DNA of 49,098 nt, from positions 1-49,098 of the IMG/VR virus record IMGVR_UViG_3300025789_000007. One strand, 5' to 3'. Numbering within the stretch: position 1 is the first letter of the stretch; each line of letters begins with the position of its first letter. This document shows positions 40,042 through 47,647 of the stretch, piece after piece. The translations under genes were made by a program, and so were the position numbers. The notes under the pieces were generated by a model. The model was not told where the DNA came from. It searched no databases and was given only the letters and a program-made list of their open reading frames with translations. Origin of the DNA: a virus.

Positions 40042-40275
40042 ATGGAAAAGCAAGGTGCAGCATCTAAGGTCAGGGCAATATTCATTGAAGAACAAGCCCC
40101 TCTGACTTTGTATGACATTGCTGTAAAGACCGACCTCAAAGCCCCTCAAATTTCGATGGCTCTTTGCTATCTTCGCAGACAGCGATACCTAAGTAGAACT
40201 TTGGTCTGCAATCCCCATGCGAAGGGCAGAAAAGAAGTTTGGCAATATGAGTATCACCCAAGTCGAATTGCATAA
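40042..40275 (+). CDS. Small winged-helix DNA-binding protein, 77 aa
   Basis: ATG at 40042 is chosen because AAGGAG precedes it; a TTG one codon upstream is less likely. The protein has a winged-helix pattern: SKVRAIFIEEQAPLTLYDIA, VKTDLKAPQISMALCYLRRQ and a wing LVCNPHAKGRKEVWQYEY. It may act as a regulator or a replication loader accessory. Confidence 0.7.
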   Translation: MEKQGAASKVRAIFIEEQAPLTLYDIAVKTDLKAPQISMALCYLRRQRYLSRTLVCNPHAKGRKEVWQYEYHPSRIA

Positions 40276-40447
40276 ATTCCAATGTGCTGTAAGACAAATG
40301 CTTGCCTACCGCAAGGCTTGGGGTCTTAAAAAGTTTCAGGTTTACATTCGTGGTGAAAGGACAATCAAATTATGGATGAAATTGCAACAATCTTTCGTAG
40401 AGCAATGGTCGAAAGGGAATCGAGGAGAGTGGGGGACATGGAAATAA
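40247..40447 (+). CDS. Hypothetical basic protein, 66 aa
   Basis: The frame overlaps both neighbours. The start is uncertain: ATG at 40247 gives MSITQVELHKFQC, while ATG at 40217 adds ten residues that overlap the winged-helix gene. The body is basic and Trp-rich (RKAWGLKKFQVYIRGERTIK, then WMKLQQSFVEQW). Possibly nucleic-acid binding. Unrecognised. Confidence 0.55.
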   Translation: MSITQVELHKFQCAVRQMLAYRKAWGLKKFQVYIRGERTIKLWMKLQQSFVEQWSKGNRGEWGTWK

Positions 40448-40593
40448 ACAAACTCCAAGAAGAATTGAAGAAAGTCAAGATGGATGCTGACTATTGGCGA
40501 TTGGCTTATGACAAGCTGCTAAAGCATATTGAGCACCAGGACTCTTACATTCGACATTTGGAATCCCAAATCTGGGGTGGGAAAACCTTTTGA
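40372..40593 (+). CDS. Coiled-coil protein, 73 aa
   Basis: Most of the chain is a coiled coil (INKLQEELKKVKMDADYWRL, YDKLLKHIEHQDSYIRHLES). Ribosome site AAAGGA precedes ATG 40372. An alternative start at 40438 would give a 51-residue version with less overlap. Unrecognised. Confidence 0.6.
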   Translation: MDEIATIFRRAMVERESRRVGDMEINKLQEELKKVKMDADYWRLAYDKLLKHIEHQDSYIRHLESQIWGGKTF

Positions 40594-40736
40594 GTTCTAA
40601 TCTCATCATCCTTACTGGGCTGATATATGCCTATATTTGCGCTGAGAGTTGTTTGAAGGGCAATATGGGATTAGCTTGGATGTATTTTGGATATGCTGTA
40701 GCCAATTATGGTGCTTACCTTATTTCTATAAAATGA
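40590..40736 (+). CDS. Small two-segment membrane protein, 48 aa
   Basis: A TTG start overlaps the previous stop (TTGA), and the stop overlaps the NinB ATG (ATGA). The sequence has hydrophobic segments LIILTGLIYAYICAES and MYFGYAVANYGAYLIS with a Gly/Asn/Met turn, a layout common in small phage inner-membrane proteins. It is below 60 residues. Confidence 0.6.
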   Translation: MSSNLIILTGLIYAYICAESCLKGNMGLAWMYFGYAVANYGAYLISIK

Positions 40737-41122
40737 AGCAGCTTTTCTACCTTGCACATGATGTCGCTAGAAAAAATGCCCTAGAAGCTGTCAAAACCGC
40801 CCCAGAAGGCTACATCGTAGAGGTTAAGCTACCTACCCGCAGTCTAGAGCAAAATGCGCTTCTGCACTCGATTATGCAAGCCATATCCAAAAAGGTAGAA
40901 TGGGCAGGATCATATAGAGAAGTAGATACATGGAAAAGACTCCTTACTGCTGGTTGGCTAAGAGCCAGGGGTGAACCTATTGAGATTTTACCTTCGATTG
41001 ACAATCATGGAGTAGATATTGTTTTTCGTCATACTTCAACATTAACTATTGCAGAAATGTCAGAATTCCTAGAATATGTAATGGCATGGGCAGCCGAACA
41101 AGGAGTCGACATTGACCACTAA
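40733..41122 (+). CDS. ninB: NinB-like recombination protein
   Basis: The start is ATG 40733, overlapping the membrane-protein stop, which gives 129 residues. The sequence KLPTRSLEQNALLHSIMQAI, then WKRLLTAGWLRARGE and SEFLEYVMAWAAEQGV, is characteristic of the NinB family (lambda Orf-like recombination mediator). It overlaps the HNH-like gene. Confidence 0.85.
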   Translation: MKQLFYLAHDVARKNALEAVKTAPEGYIVEVKLPTRSLEQNALLHSIMQAISKKVEWAGSYREVDTWKRLLTAGWLRARGEPIEILPSIDNHGVDIVFRHTSTLTIAEMSEFLEYVMAWAAEQGVDIDH

Positions 41123-41435
41123 AAAAGAAAAAGAGCATTATGACAAACTTGCCAGATTTGGATGTGTCCTTTGTTTCTTCCTTGGATATGGTGAAGGGAC
41201 ACCATCCGAAATTCACCATATTCGAAGAAATCGACCAAGGAAAGATAGTCCTGCCATCCCTTTGTGTAGAGAGCACCATCGAGGAGATACTGGAATACAT
41301 GGGCTTGGGCGCAAAAGATTCGAATCAACCTATGACATAACTGAGGAAGAACTTCTAGAAATTGTCAATGAATCAATAGGTTATCATTGGGAGAATATTG
41401 CGCCTGGAATTGTTATGGGGAGTCTAATTCAATGA
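41112..41435 (+). CDS. HNH-like nuclease (DUF968/Ref-type), TTG start, 107 aa
   Basis: A TTG start with AAGGAG 7 nt upstream overlaps the NinB stop; no ATG is available. The motif set GCVLCFFLG (Cys pair), SEIHHIRRN, IPLCREHHRG, GIHGLGRKRFESTY matches phage HNH-type proteins of the DUF968/Ref group, which act with recombination genes such as ninB. Confidence 0.75.
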   Translation: MTTKKEKEHYDKLARFGCVLCFFLGYGEGTPSEIHHIRRNRPRKDSPAIPLCREHHRGDTGIHGLGRKRFESTYDITEEELLEIVNESIGYHWENIAPGIVMGSLIQ

Positions 41436-41500
41436 GTGAACAAGATGGAGTTGCTCTAGTTTTTTGTATGTTAATTGCCTTGCTAATTGTCTACTATTAA
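41432..41500 (+). CDS. Candidate 22-aa membrane peptide
   Basis: A 22-codon frame overlaps the previous stop (ATGA) and encodes a short start followed by one hydrophobic stretch (VALVFCMLIALLIVYY). Coupling supports translation, but the short length keeps this tentative. Confidence 0.35.
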   Translation: MSEQDGVALVFCMLIALLIVYY

Positions 41501-41586
41501 CAAATTTGTTATTTGTATAATAACTTTACAATCCTAAACCTAATACTTTACAAAAAATTTTAAAAACTTTACAAAAAAGTTTCCCT

Positions 41587-41661
41587 ATCGGGCAATTTGT
41601 AAGAAAAAGTGCATGAAATTTCAAAAAAATTACTGATCGGGTAATTTTGTAAGAAAAAGTG
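41587..41661. repeat. Direct repeat pair, 49-bp period
   Basis: ATCGGG-YAATTT(T)GTAAG-AAAAAGTG occurs at 41587-41611 and 41636-41661, differing by one substitution and one inserted T. Both copies sit in the AT-rich block. Confidence 0.75.
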
Positions 41662-41681
41662 TTAACACACTATATGTTAAC
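41661..41681. repeat. Perfect inverted repeat GTTAACA-N7-TGTTAAC
   Basis: GTTAACA (41661-41667) and TGTTAAC (41675-41681) flank CACTATA, forming an operator-like palindrome that directly abuts the second direct repeat. A further TGTTAA half-site lies near 41695. Confidence 0.7.
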
Positions 41682-41755
41682 AATAACAAAAGTATGTTAA
41701 ATGACTCATTAATAAGGCTTTATCCTATTTAAGGACTTTTTAATAAGTCACAAAA

Positions 41756-41782
41756 TGTATAAAATATTTTACAATTTATACA
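41756..41782. repeat. Perfect inverted repeat TGTATAAA / TTTATACA
   Basis: TGTATAAA (41756-41763) and TTTATACA (41775-41782) flank an 11-bp AT spacer, 32 bp from the end of the leftward Ntn hydrolase gene. It may be a weak terminator or an unwinding element. Confidence 0.6.
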
Positions 41783-41814
41783 TATAGGTATTAATATGTA
41801 TAGAAAATTGCTAC

Positions 41815-42234
41815 TTATAGGTTGTAAGTTTTAATGGGTTCATGACTTTTAAGGTCAACATTACAAGCCCATTTCACCGCTTCTTCTGCTGTCAGACCCA
41901 TTCGCATACATACTTCGGCTGCCATTGCTCCAGACCCTATAGCCATAAATGTCTTGGCTCTTTCCCATTCCAGGTCATCACCGCAATAAAAAAGACCATC
42001 TTTGGTCAATTTAATAAAAGAACTATCTGGCTTTAGCTTTGGTTTGACTTTGCTCTTTTTGTTAATATATTCAACAACTTTTTCGCAATCACTCCAATTA
42101 CCTGCAACTCCAAGCCAGCCACCATCTATTGCAACAATCTTTTCTTCAAAGTATTTGATACCAGTATCTTCATCAGAGAATTGACTATCTGAAACTAATA
42201 CTTTATTAATCCAATCGCCAACAATAGTAGTCAT
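41815..42234 (-). CDS. HslV/proteasome-like Ntn hydrolase, 139 aa
   Basis: ATG 42234 is preferred over ATG 42255 because it follows AAGGT and gives MTTIVGDW, so Met removal exposes the Thr nucleophile (HslV also starts TTIV). Other landmarks are VLVSDSQ (D16), LGVAGNWSDCEKV like the HslV strand-turn, and MAIGSGAMAAEVCMRMGLTA like the HslV AIGSG region. No HslU/ClpX-like ATPase is present, so it may work alone, use a host unfoldase or have another amide substrate. Its start lies just after the phosphoesterase stop (42237), so the pair is one operon. Confidence 0.75.
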   Translation of the reverse strand: MTTIVGDWINKVLVSDSQFSDEDTGIKYFEEKIVAIDGGWLGVAGNWSDCEKVVEYINKKSKVKPKLKPDSSFIKLTKDGLFYCGDDLEWERAKTFMAIGSGAMAAEVCMRMGLTAEEAVKWACNVDLKSHEPIKTYNL

Positions 42235-42236
42235 GT

Positions 42237-43235
42237 TTATACCTTGTTTATACATCCTCGGAATTCAAATTCATCCTCACCAGATACCATAACCAACTCT
42301 GGCATTAACATTCTGCCATTTTCCCATGACAGTAGGACAAACCCTGATCGCCAATCTACTGGCGCATCTTCTGTATAATGTACAAAGGCATCGGAATGAA
42401 TATCGGCTAGTGTTCCAGTTTGAACACCCCATCTAGTTCCCATGTTGAAGGCAGGGCTGAGATCGGTAATAGGAAATGCGGATAAATTGTGGGTATGCCC
42501 ACAGATATAATTGATGCCCGAATTCAGGGCATTGCTCCTAGTAGCACCGAAACCACCCTTCCATCGGTGTTTTATGCAAGTATCTTCATTGACCCAAAAA
42601 GACCAGCAAGATTTCCACATCGGAAAATGATCTTTCAGGCTAAAACCGAGAATACCTTCATAAGTCGCTGCGCCTGAATTTGACAGAAATGTTTCGAATC
42701 TAGCGTCATGGTTACCCAGACACCATATTAAAGGAGTATCTTTTCTGGCAGCATTTTCAATTCCTGTCATAAATTCCTGACAGGCTTCAAGTTCTTCTTT
42801 TACTGTAGGAGTTTGAGACCAATTGATTCTCTTATGTGCGCTATTTTGACTTCCATCGAACATATCGCCATTGGCTACAATCGCTTTAAGTTCACCTTTA
42901 AAAGCCTTAATCATGGCTAATAGTGCTTTATAAGCTGTAGTTACTTCGCCTGGCTGAAAGTGAGCATCACTAAAAACTATGACTCGACCTTTATCTGGAA
43001 TCTCAATACCCCTTCTAACATGACCAGAGGTTTGATCTATTTTTTTAATATTAGTCCGACCAGTAGCTTGTGGATTAAAGGTAGGTAACTCTATTTGATA
43101 CTTTAATTCCAAAGCCCTTCTTCTAGCATGGACTGATCGAATACCCATTTTCAATGCTCTTGATACTCTATCTGGACTACCCAATTCTTTCCAACATTCG
43201 ATGAATTGCTCATCAGTAGCAAGGTAATTAGACAT
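42237..43235 (-). CDS. Calcineurin-like metallophosphoesterase, 332 aa
   Basis: Metal-binding motifs are intact and in order: D90-A-H92, GD124-x2-D127, GN175-H176-D177 and GH247-T-H249. An N-terminal helix-turn-helix-like segment (SPDRVSRALKMGIRSVHARR, 20-39) could bind DNA. Such enzymes act on nucleic acids or nucleotides; related phage proteins are often annotated as DNA repair exonucleases. The substrate is not evident. It is transcribed leftward from a promoter back-to-back with that of the terminase operon. Confidence 0.85.
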   Translation of the reverse strand: MSNYLATDEQFIECWKELGSPDRVSRALKMGIRSVHARRRALELKYQIELPTFNPQATGRTNIKKIDQTSGHVRRGIEIPDKGRVIVFSDAHFQPGEVTTAYKALLAMIKAFKGELKAIVANGDMFDGSQNSAHKRINWSQTPTVKEELEACQEFMTGIENAARKDTPLIWCLGNHDARFETFLSNSGAATYEGILGFSLKDHFPMWKSCWSFWVNEDTCIKHRWKGGFGATRSNALNSGINYICGHTHNLSAFPITDLSPAFNMGTRWGVQTGTLADIHSDAFVHYTEDAPVDWRSGFVLLSWENGRMLMPELVMVSGEDEFEFRGCINKV

Positions 43236-43259
43236 AAGACTCCCTAAGTGAGTAAGCGA

Positions 43260-43287
43260 ATCTTAACTGAATTTAATGATTAATCAA
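43260..43287 (-). promoter_or_regulatory. Leftward promoter for phosphoesterase/Ntn hydrolase operon
   Basis: On the minus strand: -35 TTGATT (43282-43287), 16-bp spacer, -10 TAAGAT (43260-43265). The -35 overlaps the palindrome TGATTAATCA (43277-43286), which could be an operator. Confidence 0.5.
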
Positions 43288-43316
43288 TGACATAATTATT
43301 AACCCTATGCTAATAT
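43287..43316 (+). promoter_or_regulatory. Rightward promoter for the terminase operon
   Basis: -35 ATGACA (43287-43292), 18-bp spacer, -10 TAATAT (43311-43316). The expected start, about 7 nt downstream, falls at 43323, the first base of a long inverted repeat. The -35 touches the -35 of the leftward promoter. Confidence 0.6.
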
Positions 43317-43322
43317 GACATC

Positions 43323-43384
43323 GTCAGATAGGGTACAACTGTCCTTGTATGCCACAAATAGTCAAAAGCTATTTCCTATCTGAC
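43323..43384 (+). ncRNA. Three-way-junction leader RNA before the terminase genes (or packaging site)
   Basis: GTCAGATAGG (43323-43332) pairs perfectly with CCTATCTGAC (43375-43384). Inside are TACAA (43334-43338) with TTGTA (43345-43349) and AAATAG (43356-43361) with CTATTT (43369-43374). The predicted transcript would start at the first paired base. The position just before the small terminase gene also fits a cos or pac site. Confidence 0.5.
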
Positions 43385-43407
43385 ACTTTTAGTTAGATAT
43401 TATTGAT

Positions 43408-43836
43408 ATGGGTAGACCCTCAAGTTATTCCGAAGAACTAGCAGATGAGATTTGTTTAAGACTCTCTTATGGAGAGGGACTTGTCAAAATTTGCAAGGAT
43501 GAGCATATACCAGCGAGAAGTACTGTAATACTGTGGCTGTTAAAGAATAAGACTTTTTCGGACAAGTACGCACAGGCGAGAGAAGCCCAAGCAGATTTTC
43601 TCTTAGAAGAACTATTAGATATTGCTGATGCTACTGAGGGAGATATGCTTCTGGACAAAGATGGCAATCCTACTGGTAAAGTTAACCATGAGAATATTAA
43701 TAGATCCAGATTAAGGGTCGATACTCGTAAATGGGTTATAACAAAGTTAGCACCGAAGAAATATGGTGATCGAGTAGAAGAAGTCGCTAAAGAAGAACTA
43801 ACCATTCACAATGTCCCGACTAAAACAAAAAAGTGA
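43408..43836 (+). CDS. terS: Terminase small subunit
   Basis: This 142-residue protein begins GRPSSYSEELADEICLRLSY with a helix-turn-helix (GLVKICKDEHIPARSTVILW), then a coiled DFLLEELLDIAD and a C-terminal region with RLRVDTRKWVITKLAPKKYG, the common small terminase pattern. No clear ribosome site precedes the ATG. It overlaps the large subunit by 26 bases. Confidence 0.85.
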   Translation: MGRPSSYSEELADEICLRLSYGEGLVKICKDEHIPARSTVILWLLKNKTFSDKYAQAREAQADFLLEELLDIADATEGDMLLDKDGNPTGKVNHENINRSRLRVDTRKWVITKLAPKKYGDRVEEVAKEELTIHNVPTKTKK

Positions 43837-45112
43837 AGAAATCATAGAGTTGCAGCCATTCCATGATGGACAGCAAGCAGCCTATGATAATGAAAGCAGA
43901 TTCTTTGTAATCCGATGTGGAAGGCGATGGGGAAAAACCGCAATGATGCAAAATTTAGCGGTGACAGCAGCAGCCAATGGTGAAAAGGTAGGCTGGTTTG
44001 CTCCTGACTATAAAATTCAATCTGAAGCCTTTAGAGAGATCGTAGACCTATTAGCTCCTACCATTGTGTCATCTTCCAAGATTGATGGAATCATTACCAC
44101 TCAAAAGGGTGGGCGCATAGACTTTTGGACTCTGGAAAATGAGAGAGCAGGTCGATCCAGAAAGTACCATAAAGTCTTTATTGATGAAGCAGCCTTTACC
44201 AAGCCAAGTATGATGAAGGTCTGGCAAACTGCTATTAAGCCAGCATTGCTAGACTTCCAGGGTAGTTGTATTGCAGCATCCACTCCTAATGGGGTAGATA
44301 GCAGCAATTTCTTTTGGCAGGTATGCAATGAGCCTGAACATGGATTTACTGAATACCATGCCCCAACCCATACAAACCCATTCCTACCCCAAGAAGAATT
44401 AATCAAGCTGGAAAGGGAAAATCATCCCCTCGTCTATCGTCAAGAGTATTTGGCAGAATTTGTAGATTGGTCTGGTGAAGCCTTCTTTAGTGTAGACAAG
44501 CTGCTAGTCGATAATAAACCAGTTGCCTATCCTACTAAGTGCGATGGTGTCTATGCAGTCATTGATACCGCAGTTAAGGGTGGAAAAGAGAATGATGGTA
44601 CTGCGATTGTCTATGTGGCTGTCGATAAGTACACCCAAAATCCCTACAACTTGATTATTCTTGATTGGGATATTGTGCAGATTGATGGCGCAATGCTAGA
44701 AAATTGGATGCCAAGTGTATTTGCCAGATTGGAAGAACTAGCCAAAGTAACCAATGCCAGGAATGGAGTTGTCGGTACATTCATTGAAGATGCTGCTGCT
44801 GGTTCTATTCTTATACAACAAGGGCGCACTAGAGGATGGAATACATTTGCCATTGACTCTGGACTGACTTCAGTTGGTAAGGATGAAAGAGCCATTTCAG
44901 TATCAGGATACTTTCATCAGGGATTGATGAAGATCAGCGAGTTTGCTTTTGATAAAACTATGACATTCAAAAATGCAAGTCGCAATCATCTATTATCCCA
45001 AGTCACCAGTTTTAGGATTGGCGATAAGGAAGCATACAAAAGAGCAGATGACTTGCTTGATGCTTTTGTGTATAGTCTAGCCATTGGTGTTGGTGATAAA
45101 TATGGCTACTAA
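43811..45112 (+). CDS. terL: Terminase large subunit
   Basis: This 433-residue protein has an ATPase Walker A CGRRWGKT (36-43) and Walker B VFIDEA (122-127). The C-terminal RNase H-like nuclease is suggested by acidic residues in YAVIDTAVKGGKENDGTA, FIEDAAAGS and DDLLDAFVYS. It packages DNA into the prohead through the portal encoded next. Confidence 0.9.
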   Translation: MSRLKQKSEEIIELQPFHDGQQAAYDNESRFFVIRCGRRWGKTAMMQNLAVTAAANGEKVGWFAPDYKIQSEAFREIVDLLAPTIVSSSKIDGIITTQKGGRIDFWTLENERAGRSRKYHKVFIDEAAFTKPSMMKVWQTAIKPALLDFQGSCIAASTPNGVDSSNFFWQVCNEPEHGFTEYHAPTHTNPFLPQEELIKLERENHPLVYRQEYLAEFVDWSGEAFFSVDKLLVDNKPVAYPTKCDGVYAVIDTAVKGGKENDGTAIVYVAVDKYTQNPYNLIILDWDIVQIDGAMLENWMPSVFARLEELAKVTNARNGVVGTFIEDAAAGSILIQQGRTRGWNTFAIDSGLTSVGKDERAISVSGYFHQGLMKISEFAFDKTMTFKNASRNHLLSQVTSFRIGDKEAYKRADDLLDAFVYSLAIGVGDKYGY

Positions 45113-45121
45113 GGAAGAACT

Positions 45122-47395
45122 ATGTCAGATGTAATGATAAATAATACATATCTTGGCGGTGAGTTAATGTCATTGCTTAGTGCTGACAACATTCAACCAG
45201 GCTCACAAGCAGGTTATGAGTTATGTAAGCAAATCTGGACATATCATCCCCTTGGTGGCAAATTAGTAGAAAAGCCTGTAAAACTTGCGCTATCAAAGCC
45301 AAGAACTATTACAATTGATGCTCAACCAAAAGAAATGCTCGCTGAAGCATTTAATAAAGAATGGGAGAGATTGGGTGCTACTAATCATATTAGGGATGTT
45401 ATGTTTATTAATCGCACCTATGGTGCTGCTGGCATTGTTGTGGGGGCTGATAAGATTCCTACTACTGATCCCATTGACCCTTGGATGCTTCCTGATCTTA
45501 ATCTTTATTTTAATCAGCTAGATCCGCTTAATATGGCTGGTTCGATTGTGACGAATCAGAATCCCAATGCGCCTGACTTCCAAAAACCTTTGGCATATAC
45601 TACTGCTGCTGGTCAGCCCTATCATCCTAGCCGAAGTGTTGTTGTTTTTAATGGCACTCCTGTATATCTTCAATTTCAGTCTAGTGCCTTCGGTTTTACA
45701 GGTAGGTCAGTCTTTCAAAGGGCTTTATATCCATTAAAGTCTTTCATTCAGTCGATGATTACCGATGACCTGGTGACATTCAAATCAGGTTTAATCATTG
45801 CTAAACAAAAACCTGCTGGCTCGATTGTCAATCGCTTAATGCAAAATGCTGCTGGTATCAAGCGCACCTATTTGCAAGAAGGCGGTACTGGTAATGTGCT
45901 CTCCATTGATATTGATGAGGAAATCAACTCCATTGATTTGACCAATACCGCAACATCTATGACAACTGCCAGAGATAACATCATTGCTAATATCGCTGCT
46001 GCTTCTGATGTTCCTGCAATGCTGCTTAAAGATGAAGCCTTCACCCAGGGATTTGGTGAGGGTACTGAAGATGCTAAAGCCATTGTGCAATACATTGATG
46101 GCATCCGAGTTGACATGGAAAGCCTATTCGCTTTCTTTGACAAAATTGTCATGCACCGAGCCTGGAATAAAGAATTCTATGAAGCTGTCAAGAAATCCTA
46201 TCCAGAGATTTATCGCAAGATGTCTTATGAGCAAGCCTTCTATAGCTGGCAAAAGAACTTCAAAGCTGAGTGGGAATCCCTCATGGAAGAACCAGAGTCT
46301 GAAAAGGTCAAGGTTGCTGACATCAAGCTAAAAGGTATTACTGAAATTCTTCGGACTGTATTGCCAGTTGCAGATGGTCAAAATAGAGCCATTCTCATTC
46401 AATGGGCGCAAGATAATATCAATGAAATGCCTGATATGTTTCAAAGCAGCTTACAAATTGATACTGATGCCCTGGCTGAATATGAGCCACCGCAAGAGTC
46501 AATGCCAGAAGAAAAAATGCCAAGAGCAGATGGGGGGAAATGGGCTAACCCCATCCCAAAGGCTGATGCTTTCCTAGAAGCAGATCATCCAAGAGATGCT
46601 GATGGGAAATTTACTACTGGTTCAGGTGGTAGTGTTGCTACTGAACCTATGGGTAGACAGACCGCAGCGATTACTGCACCAGTAGCTAAGACTGCGCTGA
46701 TCGAAAAACCACAAGCACCAAAGGCTAAGACTGTCGAAAAGCCAAAAGCACCAACCGCTAATCGAGTGAAAGAGTTGTTATCAGGTAAGCTGCAACAAGC
46801 TGATGTAGAGAGATTGCCTGAAGAAAAGCAAAAAATCTTTACTGAAATGTATGAGAAGGCAGCCGAGAATAAAGATCACTTTGACAATACCAATACAAGG
46901 ATCGCTGAAGAACTAGGTGGTCGGGCTGCCATTGTGCCATTGAAGGGATCGCAAAGAGCAGTCGATAAGATTACTAAGTCTTATGACAATGATCCAACCA
47001 AGATTAAAGATTTACTTCGCACAACCATTGAGATTAAATCGCTAAAGGATGTCAATAGCGCAATTGATAAACTCAAAGCTGAATATGGTGAACCAGTAAA
47101 GCTAAGAAATTTACTTGATCCTAAGACTGACTCATTGGGTGGATCTGGCTATCGAGATGTCAATATGGTAGTTGAGGTAAATGGCTCTTATGCTGAAGTG
47201 CAGATTAATCTACCAGCAATGATGGAAGCCAAAGAAAAGGCACATGGTTACTATGAGGAAGTTCGCATCATTTTAGAAGATGCAGCACAAGCTGGTAAAC
47301 AACTTAATGTCTATGAAGAAGCTAAGGTCAAAAACCTAAATGATAAGATGAAGGCTCTTTATGATGCAGCCTGGGAATCCATCACTAAGGCTTGA
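45122..47395 (+). CDS. Portal protein (DUF1073-like) fused to a RelA/SpoT-synthetase-like domain, 757 aa
   Basis: Residues 1-455 form a portal of the DUF1073 type (FQRALYPLKSFIQSMITDDL, VPAMLLKDEAFTQGFGEGTE). A disordered linker (about 460-555) contains ADHPRDADGKFTTGSGG, a motif often found before extra domains on phage proteins, and Ala/Pro/Lys repeats. Residues about 575-757 look like a RelA/SpoT-type nucleotidyltransferase: KIKDLLRTTIE (D630, R633), SGYRDVNMVVEV (Y677) and AEVQINLPAMMEAKEKAHGY (E692, Q694). These correspond to the catalytic Asp, the guanine-stacking GYxSxH Tyr and the EIQ Glu of Rel synthetases. Possible activities are (p)ppGpp/(p)ppApp synthesis or tRNA pyrophosphorylation. 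The chain overlaps a convergent gene by 37 bases. Confidence 0.78.
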   Translation: MSDVMINNTYLGGELMSLLSADNIQPGSQAGYELCKQIWTYHPLGGKLVEKPVKLALSKPRTITIDAQPKEMLAEAFNKEWERLGATNHIRDVMFINRTYGAAGIVVGADKIPTTDPIDPWMLPDLNLYFNQLDPLNMAGSIVTNQNPNAPDFQKPLAYTTAAGQPYHPSRSVVVFNGTPVYLQFQSSAFGFTGRSVFQRALYPLKSFIQSMITDDLVTFKSGLIIAKQKPAGSIVNRLMQNAAGIKRTYLQEGGTGNVLSIDIDEEINSIDLTNTATSMTTARDNIIANIAAASDVPAMLLKDEAFTQGFGEGTEDAKAIVQYIDGIRVDMESLFAFFDKIVMHRAWNKEFYEAVKKSYPEIYRKMSYEQAFYSWQKNFKAEWESLMEEPESEKVKVADIKLKGITEILRTVLPVADGQNRAILIQWAQDNINEMPDMFQSSLQIDTDALAEYEPPQESMPEEKMPRADGGKWANPIPKADAFLEADHPRDADGKFTTGSGGSVATEPMGRQTAAITAPVAKTALIEKPQAPKAKTVEKPKAPTANRVKELLSGKLQQADVERLPEEKQKIFTEMYEKAAENKDHFDNTNTRIAEELGGRAAIVPLKGSQRAVDKITKSYDNDPTKIKDLLRTTIEIKSLKDVNSAIDKLKAEYGEPVKLRNLLDPKTDSLGGSGYRDVNMVVEVNGSYAEVQINLPAMMEAKEKAHGYYEEVRIILEDAAQAGKQLNVYEEAKVKNLNDKMKALYDAAWESITKA

Positions 47396-47577
47396 AATAC
47401 TTGAGCATTGCTAGGCAGCAGGAATTCTTCTTTGAGTGAAAATTCTTTTGGTTCACCTTTAATCCAGATAGCTACCATTGGTATATCTTTTCCAGCATTG
47501 ACTGATACTGGCAAACCATCTTCTGAAGTTACATAGAAGATAGCTGATGGACTGATTTCGTAATTACCAATTTTCAT
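47359..47577 (-). CDS. Hypothetical protein, 72 aa
   Basis: ATG 47577 is chosen because GAAAGGG precedes it. The protein is beta-rich: MKIGNYEISPSAIFYVTSED, then IPMVAIWIKGEPKEFSLKE. Its 3' end overlaps the end of the portal gene on the other strand. Unrecognised. Confidence 0.65.
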   Translation of the reverse strand: MKIGNYEISPSAIFYVTSEDGLPVSVNAGKDIPMVAIWIKGEPKEFSLKEEFLLPSNAQVFQALVMDSQAAS

Positions 47578-47608
47578 ATATTGCCCTTTCAATTCATTTT
47601 ATCATATA

Positions 47609-47632
47609 ACAAAAAGCCCTCAAAAGGGCTTG
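47609..47632 (-). terminator. Intrinsic terminator for leftward accessory genes
   Basis: On the minus strand AAGCCC pairs with GGGCTT around a short loop, followed by TTTTT. It lies 16 nt after the stop of the gene at 47648. On the plus strand no T-run follows. Confidence 0.7.
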
Positions 47633-47647
47633 TAATAATAGGAATTT

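Larger units (their letters stand above)
41501..41814. other. AT-rich noncoding block between convergent operons (candidate origin)
   Basis: This 314-bp stretch has no credible gene. It holds ACTTTACAAAAAA repeats near 41540-41580, a long direct repeat (41587-41611 and 41636-41661) and two perfect inverted repeats (41661-41681 and 41756-41782). Because genes converge on it from both sides, no promoter is needed here. The density of repeats suggests an origin, a packaging site or paired terminators. Confidence 0.5.
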
